This document shows, piece after piece, positions 1 to 10,299 of a stretch of 64,000 nucleotides of DNA. Made by a program: the position numbers and the translations under genes. The first letter of the stretch is position 1; each line of letters starts with the position of its first letter. The notes below the pieces were generated by a model that did no database searches, had not been told where the DNA came from, and saw only the letters and a list, made by a program, of their open reading frames with translations. The stretch comes from Bombyx mori (taxonomy: Eukaryota > Arthropoda > Insecta > Lepidoptera > Bombycidae): the NCBI RefSeq assembly GCF_030269925.1, contig NC_085114.1, positions 12,356,001 to 12,420,000 on the forward strand, in the 5' to 3' direction.

Positions 1-690
1 ACAACCACATATCATTGTAACAGCGCCATACATATGCACGCGGGGTTAAATGTATGTATAAAAAATGCATTACATAGTAGATTGGAAGATATCCTCGCTG
101 GTAATCTGGTATTCTGTGATAGCTGAAGTCTATAAAGCAATCTTAGGTAACATAATTGGATAATGAAAGTTACTTATAAATAAGCATGTAAATATTTTAT
201 GGAAAAAAAAAAAACTTCTTATACAGTATCTTCAAAGTTTCAAAACAGAACATAATAACTAATTAACAAAAAAAAAAAATAGGGTTCGTTTTTTGACCTC
301 CTTAATCCACAATAACAGTTTTCGTTTATATCGACATCGGTTCTATGGATTGATTTTTATCACACCTATTTCAAAATAATCTAAAGTAAGCTAATCCCAA
401 AATGACAAATATTTATAGAAGCATAATTTATTTACCTCATAACAGTAGCAAGGGATCGTTAAAATCAAACATTCGATACCCAAGGATAATGTCTTGTACA
501 CACAATAAGATATTTATGAACGAATTCTCCGTTGCAGTAGTATATTATTATCGGACATTTAAATTAAGCTTTTCTTGTTATTGCAAGTTTAGGTTGTTAG
601 GTTAGGTTGTTAGGTGTGTTAGTCGATAATATGTGCTGGACATATGTCCATTGACGTTCTGTGCCACTCGACTATAAATAAATCTTTTCT
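1..690. other. AT-rich unique sequence
   Basis: No coding signal or recognised repeat. Poly(A) runs occur at about 200-212 and 270-280. A short degenerate array of TTAGG-like units lies at 589-615, resembling the insect telomere repeat but far too short to be a telomere. Confidence 0.6.
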
Positions 691-1067
691 TTTTAATGCT
701 TAGATGGGTGGACGAGCTCACAGTCCACCTGATGTTAAGTGGTTACTGGAGCCCATAGACATCTACAACGTAAATGCACCACCCACCTTGAGATATAAGT
801 TCTAAGATCTCGGTATAGTTACAACGGCTGCCCCACTCTTCAAGCCGAAACGCATAACTACTTCACGGCAGAAATAGGCGGGGTGGTGCTACCTACCCGC
901 GCGGACTCACAAGAGGTCCTACCACCAGTAATTACGCAAATTATAATTTTTGCGGGTTTGATTTCTATTACACGATGTTATTCCTTCACCGTGGAAGTCA
1001 ATCGTGAACGTTTGTTGAGTACGTATAATATTTAATTACAAAAATTGGTACCCACCTGCGGGATTCG
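691..1067 (-). mobile_element. SINE-A copy, 5'-truncated, minus strand
   Basis: The plus strand reads the reverse of the SINE: poly(T)-ATGCTTAGATGGGTGG, the GAGCTCACAG block, the CATAGACATCTACAACGTAA block, then GGTACCCACCTGCGGGATTCG near the tRNA-like B box. The copy stops inside the B-box region, so the first 70 or so bases of the head are missing. It abuts a second copy in opposite orientation. Confidence 0.9.
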
Positions 1068-1252
1068 CAGGTAGGTACCACCACCCTTCCTATTTCTGCC
1101 ATGAAGCAGTAATGCGTTTCAGTTTGAACGGTGGGGCAGGTACTTTAGAGCTCATAACTCAAGATGGGTGGCGGAATTTAAGTTGTAGATATCTATGGGC
1201 TCCGATAATCGCTTAACACCGTGAGTTCATCCAGCCATTCACGCGAAAAAAA
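1066..1252 (+). mobile_element. SINE-A 3' part, plus strand
   Basis: Starts at GCAGGTAGGTACCACCACCC and runs through the TTTCTGCC, GGTTTGAA-like and GGGCTCC blocks to an A run at 1246-1252. It is about 80% similar to younger copies and lacks the head. It is head-to-head with the preceding minus-strand copy; the junction is a 14-bp inverted repeat (13 of 14 bases match) around a 5-bp spacer. Confidence 0.85.
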
Positions 1253-1377
1253 TCGAAGTCTCGGTTGCATAACAGCGGGCACATGCTTCAAGCACGTGTG
1301 CGTGACAGCTTCGCGGCTAAAATAGGCAAGATGCTGGTATCTAACCCAGGCAGGCTTACAATTCGTTCTACCATCGG
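1253..1377 (-). mobile_element. Decayed SINE-A-like relic
   Basis: Blocks such as CAGCTTCGCGGCTAAAATAG and TTCTACCATC match the order of the SINE-A middle (ACTGCTTCACGGCAGAAATAG ... TCCTACCACC), but with many substitutions. Probably an older related SINE. Confidence 0.5.
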
Positions 1378-2068
1378 GATTTTAAACTTTACTGCTTTTT
1401 TCGTACATTAATAATATTTTATAATAAGTAATAAAAAACAAACAATCGATTAAATACGAACATTGTTATTAAAATCTATTATATATATTTTTTTTCTTTA
1501 ATTTTTTTTTTAAATTATAATCATAATTAATTTATTTGTTATAAAAAAAAAGAACACAATATTCCTACTTTTATCCGCAACATGCTTCGTCAGATTACAG
1601 AAATAAAGTTATGAGCAACATGCTTCGTCAAAAATAAATTAAAATAACAGTTAATAATTATTAAAATAACAGTTATTATTAAGTAACAATATAAAAATAA
1701 ACAACAATAAATAGGTCGTTCAATTGAAAGCATTATAAGACACTAAATTAAATTTTAATTTTAATTTGTCACATAAATTAACATGTGAATGTGTTAAATT
1801 TGAATTTTATTTCGACCGTTTTACTGTTTTGTTGATTAGTTCTGTTAAGCAAATTCACATAATTTATACACATTCTTAATATATTGACTCTAACAAATAT
1901 AAATTCTGACGAATCCTTGTTTAGAAATAATATTATCGATTATTATTGGCATTCCGTTGGGAGAATAATAATTTATCTTAACCTTATAATTTATTTTGTA
2001 AACCTTTGAAAGAGCTGAAGTCTGTACCAGGTTCAAAGACCTGTATTACTGATCTACAGGCCTCATCC
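1378..2068. other. AT-rich unique sequence
   Basis: No gene seen. Low-complexity A/T runs at 1480-1550. A short local duplication: CAACATGCTTCGTCA occurs at about 1579 and again at about 1618. Confidence 0.6.
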
Positions 2069-2430
2069 TTTTTTTGTGATTGAAGGATTATTGGTGCCCC
2101 TGAAGCCTTTCTAGTTTCACCAGGACAGGTGGGCGAGCAAAGGCTCAGCCAGGAGGGATGGGTTTGCCAACAGCTGCCCGAGCGCCTCCGAAGGAGACCT
2201 AACAGCTCAAGAGCAGCTGCTTCGCGAATGAATCTACTATCGGATCGGAATCGCGACCCGCTGAGAAGATCCGGCGAGAAACTCAGCGAGCTGATTCATG
2301 GGTTAAGTTGCACGTCGAACTCTTTGTCGAATTCGACGAGTACGGTTACCGGGGTCCCTAAGCCTGCTCCTTGCTGAAGGCATCTAATGCAAAGGTTATT
2401 GGTTCGAATGGATCCGTAAGGACGTGGATT
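2069..2430 (-). mobile_element. SINE-C copy, minus strand
   Basis: Reverse complement of the copy at 25872-26238. Shared blocks: TTTGTGATTGAAGGATTA (tail side), CACCAGGACAGGTGGGCGAG, AGGCTCAGCCAGGAGGG, CTCCGAAGGAGACCT, GAAGATCCGGCGAGAAACTC and GGATCCGTAAGGACGTG. The central GATCCGGCGAGAAACTC block is also in SINE-B, so the two families share a module. An open frame across it is not a gene. Confidence 0.8.
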
Positions 2431-2861
2431 GACTAACTAGCGGTCATAGGATTGCTGGTTCGAAGCTGCGTCGCGTAGAAATAAGCAAACATTTTTTCAT
2501 TTCATTTCTTGACTCCTAGAATAGTATACAGTTTTACGATGTTATTTGCCGAAATTAGAATATTATTCGTATTCTCAACTAAATCCTAAGAGTAATTTAA
2601 GTTATGTCTTACAACTCAACAAAAACCGAACAAATTATTGGATTTCGTCACATTTAATATAATTCAATATAAAAAAAAAAACACGTCTTAAACAAACTAA
2701 TTAACTGACTTACCTATAATTAATTTTAGCTCGTGTGGCAACGCTAATGTTTTTAACATATTTAAATCGATTTTAGTAATGGCCACACTTTTTATAACTT
2801 ACGCATGTTATTTAAAAGTGGGTACATAGAGACATTCAAGACTTGATGGACAAGCTACCTC
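2431..2861. other. Unique AT-rich sequence
   Basis: Nothing recognised apart from a B-box-like GGTTCGAAGC at about 2458, just outside the SINE-C copy. It may be the remainder of its tRNA-like head. Confidence 0.5.
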
Positions 2862-2901
2862 CTCCCGATCCACTAACGGTGCTTTTAGGTACCTTAAGCA
2901 C
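2862..2901 (+). mobile_element. SINE-B 5' fragment
   Basis: CCCGATCCACTAACGGTGCT followed by TTTAGGTACCTTAAGCAC matches the 5' portion of SINE-B as seen at 63395-63435. It ends directly at the Helitron fragment that follows. Confidence 0.65.
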
Positions 2902-3024
2902 GGTTTTTTTTAATAGATAGAGTGATTGAAGAGGAAGGTTTATATGTATAATAACATCCATTAAATAGTGCAGAAATCAATAATAAATTACAGCTTCCGA
3001 AGCGAAGTCAGGGCGGGTCGCTAG
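2902..3024 (+). mobile_element. Helitron family H8 fragment
   Basis: TTTAATAGATAGAGTGATTG to GGGCGGGTCGCTAG, followed by T. The same sequence recurs at 3850-3966. The 3' end has the palindromic GAAGCGAAGTC/GGGCGG region and terminal CTAG expected of Helitrons, which insert between A and T without duplicating the target. The 5' half is missing. Confidence 0.65.
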
Positions 3025-3357
3025 TAGGTTATAAAGGATAACTCAACCATCTTATTGATCAGAAAAAAAACTCGCTTACGTTATGTAAGTACTTAGAACA
3101 CGTAATTAACGACCTCACATTAATTTATAGCTGTGCTCGAAGACGGGTCGAAGGTAAGGCGGCGTTTCAAAGAGTCCACGCGGTACGCTTATGATGTACC
3201 GAATGAGATGTCCATAGCTTTAATTCAATTAATTATAGATCAATAATTAATTGCGTTATCGATGATTTAAAGCATGTTACGTCTTTGTAGATTCGAATTT
3301 TTATTGCTTACGAATGAAGTCAATGTAGCAATGTATGATTGTTTGGCTGGGTCGATA
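3025..3357. other. Unique sequence
   Basis: No repeat or gene recognised. Confidence 0.5.
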
Positions 3358-3603
3358 TTTTTTTTTGTTTTTTTTTATTATTTTTTTTTATTTATTGCTT
3401 ACTTGGGTGGACGAGCTCACAGCCCACCTAGTGTTAAGTGGTTATTGGAGCCCATAGACATCTACAACGTAAATGCGCCACCCACCTTGAGATATAAGTT
3501 CTAAGTGCTCAAGTATAGTTAGTTACAACGGCTGCCCCACCCTTCAAACCGAAACGCATTACTGCTTCACAGGCAGAAATAGGCAGGGTGGTGGTACCTA
3601 CCT
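3358..3603 (-). mobile_element. SINE-A 3' half, minus strand
   Basis: Poly(T) (tail on the minus strand), TATTGCTTACTTGGGTGG, the standard internal blocks, and a break within GGTGGTACCTACC. Small lesions: a duplicated TTAG in TATAGTTAGTTAC and an extra A in CACAGGCAG. Confidence 0.9.
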
Positions 3604-3739
3604 TTATGTTTGTGAGCGGCGACAATGAGAAACTTTGTGTTTATTGTATTACTTTAATATTTATTTCTATAAGTTTAAATAATGTCAAGAATATTATTTT
3701 GTTATATTCATATTTTAAAGAGATAGTTAAACGTAGCAG

Positions 3740-3966
3740 TACCATAGACAAATCACTACATAGTATAAAACAAAGTCGCTTTCTCTGTCCCTATATCCCT
3801 ATGTATGCTTAAATCTTTAAAACTACGCAACGGATTTTGATGTGGTTTTTTTTAATAGATAGAGTGATTGAAGAGGAACGTTTATATGTATTATAAGATC
3901 CATTAAATAGTGGAGAAATATATAATAAATTACAGTTTTCGAAGCGAAGCGAGGGCGGGTCGTTAG
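3740..3966 (+). mobile_element. Helitron family H8, longer copy
   Basis: Contains GTCGCTTTCTCTGTCCCTAT, then the TTTAATAGATAGAGTGATTG segment shared with 2902-3024, then GAAGCGAAGCGAGGGCGGGT. The terminal tetramer is TTAG here instead of CTAG. The 5' boundary is uncertain. Confidence 0.6.
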
Positions 3967-4318
3967 TAGAATATAAGGTATTTGTTGAACAACGAACAAA
4001 AACAAAATACTGAATTGTCTTACTCGTACGACTGTCTAATCACACACACATTTTTAGATAAAACTTATTCGAAGTCCCAACAACAACAACAAAAACACAT
4101 TTGGAACATCAGGTGTTAATAGTACATCTGGTTATGCGCATCAAGAAGAGATAGGTATGTAACTGTCATTATTGATTGATGCCCATCCACAACAACGAAA
4201 GGAGGCACTTTAATCACTCTCAGTCCAATTAATAATGATATCTAATGCAGATCATTAATGAGAAGAAAGCATGACAGTATTGTTAAGACGACGCTTCACC
4301 TTTTGATGTTTAAAAATA
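3967..4318. other. Unique sequence
   Basis: Short CAA-rich stretch at 4079-4093; no gene or repeat recognised. Confidence 0.5.
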
Positions 4319-4737
4319 TCTATATATTAATACGTGAAGCGAAAACTTTGTATCCCTTTTTACGAAAATTGCGCGGACGGAGGAGTATGAAATTTTCCAC
4401 ACTTATAGAGAATGTAGAGAAGAAGTGCACAACGCTAATATTTTTTTAAAATAATGCATAAAAGATACATTAAATCAATAAAGAAAACATTACACACACT
4501 ACATACCATGTATTTGACGCACACATGCATGCATACTATTTATTGTCAAACTTTTGTTCTTGACGTCTGTTGTCAAATTGAGAATAGATTAAATATTGTT
4601 TGTCTTTGTTAATATTTTTTATAGTGTAGTCTTGGCGAAATTTGTGATTATAGAAGTATAAAATACAATCATAATAGTGTACAAACTTACAATTCCAATT
4701 AATTATAGTCGAATTTCGACTATTGCGGGACCACTAG
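4319..4737 (+). mobile_element. Non-autonomous Helitron, family H1 (complete)
   Basis: Begins TCTATATATTAATACGTGAA and ends with the perfect hairpin GTCGAA/TTCGAC followed ten bases later by CTAG. The host base before it is A and the base after it is T, the A|T target of Helitrons, with no target duplication. About 419 bp. No Rep/helicase coding capacity, so it would depend on a partner. Other copies: 30289-36895 (split), 42472-42917, 48575-49052 and 50358-50617 (partial). Confidence 0.85.
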
Positions 4738-5410
4738 TACATATTATATTGCATGGAATATATAATTATCAAAAACAGTATCTTAAATGTTAATTTAAAA
4801 AAAAAACATCTCTGAAATATTAAAAAAGTAAATCGAAAGTGAATATTTTACAATGTTATCTTATGTTAATGCAAGTATAAAAAAATTAGCTGTGACATCC
4901 ACAAAACCCGATATCAGTATTTGAATTGAAATGAAGTAAATAGTATATAAGTTTATTGAATTATCAAACTGACAATTGCTCGAATAAGTAAATATACAAG
5001 TACTTTATGAATTAATAAGCAATAAGAATATCCGTGCGTCAAACTAAGTGATCCAAAACTCTAACTTTATAATTTTTGGGTAAAGTAAACATTCGCCTTA
5101 AGCTAACACACACAATTTGAAAGGCGCATAATCTATAATAGCCCTGTACATGAGTCAAAGTACTTTTATTGCTAACGAGCTAATAAAGCATGACAGAGAA
5201 TTCTAGAAAAAAAAAACAACTAATGAAAGAATTACACAACACAATGTACTGTTGAAAATTAACAATCAAATTCTATATACAGTTAACATACTATTCTAAA
5301 ACTTTGATGATTTATTAATCCTTTGCAAGCCATTGGGAAAATAAACACAAAACAACGTACTGTTTGAATTGAGAGGCACTTTTCAATTCGGTCAAAAGTA
5401 TGACGTCATA
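4738..5410. other. AT-rich unique sequence
   Basis: No gene or repeat recognised. Confidence 0.55.
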
Positions 5411-5636
5411 TTTTATTTTATTTATTTTTTATTGCTCAGATGGGTAGACGAGCTCACAGCTCACCTAGTGTTAAGTGGTTACTGGAGCCCATAGACATCT
5501 ACAACGTAAATGCGTCACCTACCAATATAAGTTCTAAAGTCTCAGTATAGTTACAACGGCTACTCCGCCGTTCAAACCGAAACGCATTACTGCTTCACGG
5601 CAGAAATATGCGGGGTGGTGGTACCTACTCGTGCGG
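5411..5636 (-). mobile_element. SINE-A 3' half, minus strand
   Basis: T-rich tail, ATTGCTCAGATGGGTAGACG, and internal blocks down to GGTACCTACTCGTGCGG. An 8-9 base deletion removes the CACCTTGAG region. The head is absent. Confidence 0.9.
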
Positions 5637-6131
5637 TTTCCAATATTCTAACAACATGAACTTTTCAGTTTTAATAGCTAACGCACATAAGTATGTAACA
5701 TGCTAAAATGTACCAGATGTTCTGAGCTCACGGCTTCTTTTCAACTGGCAATGATCACAGCAGAGTACAACTAACAGTTAAATGTTTTTCGTACCACGTT
5801 TGGAGGACGACAAATCAAATTACCATAACAATGGAATCTTCGCGAGTATTTCTGTTAAAATACGCAGAAGCCAGGGATTATTAAGAAGCGGACGGTCATT
5901 TATATGCAATTATTGGGTCGAAAGGTCTGCGCATCATCGTTTTATTATTCGACGACCTAAATATTTTGCGTTTGTTATTAAATTTCAATTATATTAGGTA
6001 CCGTTGGATGTAGACAATAAATAGGGTTCCGAGAGTGTCCGCTGGTTGGAAAATTAAAGGCGCGGATTCGGTAATTGCTCGAGAGATCTTATTTGAGATT
6101 TAAATGGGTAACTTAATTAAATAGGTAACTT
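5637..6131. other. Unique sequence
   Basis: No homology recognised. A 71-codon open frame (5782-5997) has no recognisable motif and I do not call it a gene. Confidence 0.5.
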
Positions 6132-6382
6132 TTACTGGTGGTAGGACCACTTGTGAGTCCGCACGGGTAGGTGCCACCACCCCGCCTATTTCTGCCGTGA
6201 AGCAGTAATGCGTTTCGGCTTGAAGGGTGGGGCAGCCGTTGTAACTATACTGAGACCTTAGTTAGAACTTACATCGCAAGGTGGGTGGCGCATTTACGTT
6301 GTAAATGTCTATGGGTTCCAGTAACCGCTTAACACCAGGTGGGCTGTGAGCTCGTCCGCACATCTAAGCAATAAAAAAAAAA
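6132..6382 (+). mobile_element. SINE-A short form, plus strand
   Basis: Starts at TACTGGTGGTAGGACC and runs to CTAAGCAAT plus A(9-10). The start is the same point at which the copies at 19201, 47405, 50941 and (on the minus strand) 9943, 18319 and 56903 begin, so this looks like a defined short form and not random truncation. Confidence 0.9.
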
Positions 6383-6689
6383 TTACGATGCAAAGTGCAT
6401 AAAAATTACTTGGATTCTTACAAATGGTGTTTTTTCTATTCGCCATATCATGATTGAAAAACTAGTTTAATCGCCAAAACCGCGTCAGTCGAGACTGCTA
6501 AAATATCATTTTAAATATCTGAAATTTAAAATAAATGACAAACAGATCCCACTAGCTACTTTATGACATTGCGACGTGGTCCTGTAATAAAAGTGTTTTG
6601 TTGCAACCGAATATTGAGACAACTTAATTTTCTTTATAATAAATATTTTAACTTAAGCTGATATTTTAACGTGACTCCGTTAGGTATTG
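6383..6689. other. Unique sequence
   Basis: Nothing recognised. Confidence 0.5.
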
Positions 6690-7133
6690 TTTTTTTTTTT
6701 TTTATTGCTTAGATGGGAGGACGAGCTCACAGCCCACCTGGTGTTAAGTGGTTACTGGAGCCCATAGATATCTACAACGTAAATGCGCCACCCATCTTGA
6801 GATATAAGTTCTAAGGTCTCAGTATAGTTACAACGGCTACCCCACCCTTCAAACCGAAACGCATTACTGCTTCACGGCAGAAATAGGCGGGGTGGTGGTA
6901 CTTACCCGTGCGGACTCACAAGAGGTCCTACCACCAATGATTACGCATATTATAATTTTGCGGGTTTGATTTTTATTACACGATGTTATTCCTTCACCGT
7001 GGAAGTCAATCATGAACATTTGTTGAGTACGTATTTCATTAGAAAAATTGGTACCCTCCTGCGGGATTCGAACACCGGTGCATCGCTACATACGAATGCA
7101 CCGGACGTCTTATCCTTTAGGCCACGACGACTT
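6690..7133 (-). mobile_element. SINE-A, full length, minus strand
   Basis: One of four copies carrying the tRNA-like head. Reading the minus strand: AAGTCGTCGTGGCCTAAAGG (A-box-like), a B box GGTGTTCGAATCC, then the body and a poly(A) of about 14. About 440 bp. The head is what RNA polymerase III would use; the poly(A) tail implies copying by a LINE machinery. The family name is uncertain; it is a Bombyx SINE. Confidence 0.92.
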
Positions 7134-7788
7134 CGTACCATTTGTGTGGATTATAATACCATTGACGATCAATAGAAAACTTAAATCCATATCTGTGAAG
7201 TCCTCGGTTAACTAATCATAAGCGAAAGGCGATGATATCTTAATGCAATATGAACTTGGCCATTAAATTCTTAATACTCGACGCTATCTAAGATCTAACC
7301 GCGCAAACGGGACACAGTAGGGACTCTCCGTAGGCCGAGACTTCTATTATTTCAAATTGGGGATATTAAATTGCGAAGCTTGATTGTGTAGTTCCGAAAA
7401 CTAATGATATAAATAATATACTATATTTAATCTTCCGCATCTAGCGCTCTTCGTCGATGACACGGTTATCTACTCGTGTAGGAAGAAGTCGCTATTGCGT
7501 TAACTGTGCTTTTAGGTACCTCAAGCACCGGTCACCGGTTAACGCGCCTATTAGGGAGTGGGATGCTCGAAGTGATATTCGGAAGGCGACCCCTTTTGAA
7601 GAGCAGCGCTGTGCTTTTCGCGGGGTTGATGCGCCACCTCCGGAACCACTATCCTATGGTGATTACTGCGATCTAGAGTCGCCGATGCTATTGCGGGCTG
7701 ACTCTGTCCACATACCACCTTTTTATACTCTGGATTTACGGCGTCGACTCTACATTTTTATGATATTTATCAAAATAGAATTTCATCA
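7134..7788. other. Unique sequence; right end shared with the LTR element interior
   Basis: 7505-7545 is a SINE-B 5' fragment (GTGCTTTTAGGTACCTCAAG). 7699-7788 together with 8136-8176 matches 32554-32690 inside the LTR retrotransposon (GACTCTGTCCAC, TGATATTTATCAAAA, ATTTCATCA, CTTAATATTACT). An open frame over 7457-7801 (114 codons) matches no family I know. Confidence 0.55.
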
Positions 7789-8135
7789 TCTATACAAATA
7801 AATAAAATTGGAGTGTCTGTTTGTAATAATAAAATAACCAATTCTTACTAAATGCGTGAGTGTGTATACACATTACATATAATAATACCAAATAATAATA
7901 ATATAATACCGAAATAACATATTTTTCTTATTTTGTCTGCGTGTCTGTTTGTCTGTCTGCCTGTTTATTCCGGCTCATCTGTGGACAACAGCTGGACCGA
8001 TTTTGATGGAACTTTCACTGATAGGTAGCTGATGATATAAAGTGTAACTTAGGCTATTTTTTTAGACTAGTTTCGCCCCGCGGCGTCACCCGCGGCACAA
8101 CAATAACCGCCGGTAACATCGCGGGACTCATCTAG
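7789..8135 (+). mobile_element. Non-autonomous Helitron, family H5
   Basis: TCTATACAAATAAATAAAAT at the 5' end. GC-rich palindromic 3' region (CCGCGG...CCCGCGG, then CGCGGGACTCAT) and terminal CTAG. Flanked by A and T. The related sequence at 32641/32642 reads ATTTCATCA|TTTAAA with no insert, which is the expected empty site. 347 bp, no coding capacity. Confidence 0.8.
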
Positions 8136-8176
8136 TTTAAAGTAATAATAAAAACAATGTCTTAATATTACTTAAG

Positions 8177-9223
8177 TCGTTATCCGCGACATTGCATTAC
8201 GGGAGAAATAACCATTTGGGTGGGACGCATCCGTGCGGGCTTGCAGCATCTGCTTATCGATGATAAATAATTAGCTTAGAATATTGATAGATGGCACGGA
8301 CGGAACAATTGTACATGTGGAGCGAGGATGCGCGGAGGTCGGGCCAAGGTTCAATAATAGTCTGAGCCTTTTGTTCGCTCGCAACTAGATTATGAATGTC
8401 GAAGATTAATGTTGAAATAAAAATAACATATTTTCTTAAAATCTATTTATTTCGCTTCAGTTAACAACTGACTAGAGTATATTTATTACTCAAACTACAC
8501 TGGTGGTATTCTTAAATGTAGATTCGTTTAATTTTCATTTTAGTGATCATGTTTATGTTGTATCTTCATGAGTATATAAGTAGGTGCACCTATTCCCTAG
8601 TTCATTTGTTTTAATGATTAATCAGATTAATTTAAAATCTTATTCATTTTTATTTTATTGTTTTAGAACGTACATCATAATCTTATTGCCTGTTAAATAG
8701 TTTATTTTACAATAACTACGTACTTAAATTGCTATTGTTCAAATTTAGAAGTGAATGGTGGCAAATTTAGTGTTGTACCAATTTTATTTATTGTTCGGAA
8801 AAGCGACAGCGACAGCTCAGGATAATGGCTTATCGAAAATGAGATCCGTAATTGGTCAAAAAAAATTTATTGATTTTTTGGAAAATCTTAAATTTTGTAG
8901 GTATAAAATATCAATGAAATTAAATTATAAATTTGGTATAGATGATTCTTCTGTTTTTGTATTCATTGTCAACTCGATAATTAATATAGTGTTAGAATTG
9001 TTTAAATTACCAAATAATGTATGAGCTAATTGCAATTATAATATCAGATAATTGCGACTCATATACAAAAAATTATTGAAACCTAAATTAAAAGAAAACT
9101 TATTATTTTCTTATTAAATATGGTAAGCTTACATGCTTTTTAAGCTTTTTGTAAATATTCTATTCTGTTTAATTCTATTAGTTGGTCATGAGAAAAGATT
9201 CGAACTCAGCTTCTAAAGTGGCA
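8177..9223. other. Unique AT-rich sequence
   Basis: An 89-codon open frame (8755-9024) in AT-rich DNA has no recognisable domain and is probably chance. No repeat recognised. Confidence 0.5.
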
Positions 9224-9345
9224 ATCAAAATTGTTTATTGGCAATGATAGGCTGACGAGCTTACGGTCTATCTAACGGTAAGCGCCTAGTTGGTCGGCAG
9301 ACATTGTGAATACTGTTATCCAACTCGAGACGCAAGTTAAGTCTC
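9224..9345 (-). mobile_element. SINE-G relic, minus strand
   Basis: GGCTGACGAGCTTACGGTCT and ATCTAACGGTAAGCG correspond to GGCAGACGAGCATACGGCCC and CACCTGATGGTAAGTG of the copies at 40211 and 49608. Strongly diverged. Confidence 0.5.
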
Positions 9346-9694
9346 CGATGGAGAGATAAAACGATTGGAATCACCGTGTTTGGTAGAAAAACTTATGAAG
9401 ATAACACAGAACTAGACAAAGATACAAAACTGTAAAGATTATCCCTGAAAACGTCTTCGAAATACCATAAAGAATTTCTGTCCACTAACAAACCGATAAA
9501 CTTTAAACAATCTTAATGTTCTTGTTTTTAGGTTTACACAATTCAGTGGTCGTCCTACATTCGACCTTCGAACCTGGTGCGGTCGCGACGGTGACCGTCC
9601 AACAACATTAGCATACAGACAAAGCAACCGCCATGAATAGACTTGACGTACGCCAATGTATCAGCCGTAAAATGCTGCTAAGAAAACATATATA

Positions 9695-9943
9695 TTTTTT
9701 AATTTTATTTTTTAGATGGCGGAACGAGCTCTCAGCCCACCTGGTTTTAAGTGGTTACTGGAGCCCATAGACATCTACAATGTAAATGCGCCACCCATCT
9801 TGAGATATAAGTTCTAAGGTCTCAAGTATAGTTACAACGGCTGCCCCACCCTTCAAACCGAAACGCATTATTACTTCACGGCTGAAATAAGCAGGGCGGT
9901 GATAGCTACCCGTGCGGAGTCAAATAAGGTCCTACCACCAGTA
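9695..9943 (-). mobile_element. SINE-A short form, minus strand
   Basis: T-rich tail, then the internal blocks, ending at CCTACCACCAGTA. This is the same 5' boundary as the other short-form copies. Confidence 0.88.
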
Positions 9944-10011
9944 AAGATGTAGATTAAGTTAGTATATAATTAGTTACTTAATTGAATTGAACTCAAACCG
10001 CTTACACGGTA

Positions 10012-10167
10012 CGGTATAGTTACAACGGCTGCCCCACCCTTCAAACCGAAACGCATTACTGCTTCACGGTAGAAATATGCAGGGTGGTGGTACCTACCCG
10101 CGTGGATTCACAAGAGGTCCTACCACCTGTAATTACGCAAATTATAATTCTGCGGGTTTGATTTTTA
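10012..10167 (-). mobile_element. SINE-A internal segment, minus strand
   Basis: CGGTATAGTTACAACGGCTG to GCGGGTTTGATTTTTAT. It lacks both the poly(A) side and the head. It lies 70 bp from the previous copy and in the same orientation, and may be a separate broken insertion. Confidence 0.8.
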
Positions 10168-10258
10168 TGTGTGTATTTTATGTATGTTTTATGTGTGACA
10201 ATCCTGTGCTTACGATTTCATAAACGAAGCACCGGGCATTTTGCCAATTGAGTAAGCG

Positions 10259-10293
<35 letters not shown>
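10259..10293. repeat. (TAA)n microsatellite
   Basis: About 12 perfect TAA units. Confidence 0.95.
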
Positions 10294-10299
10294 CAAGTG

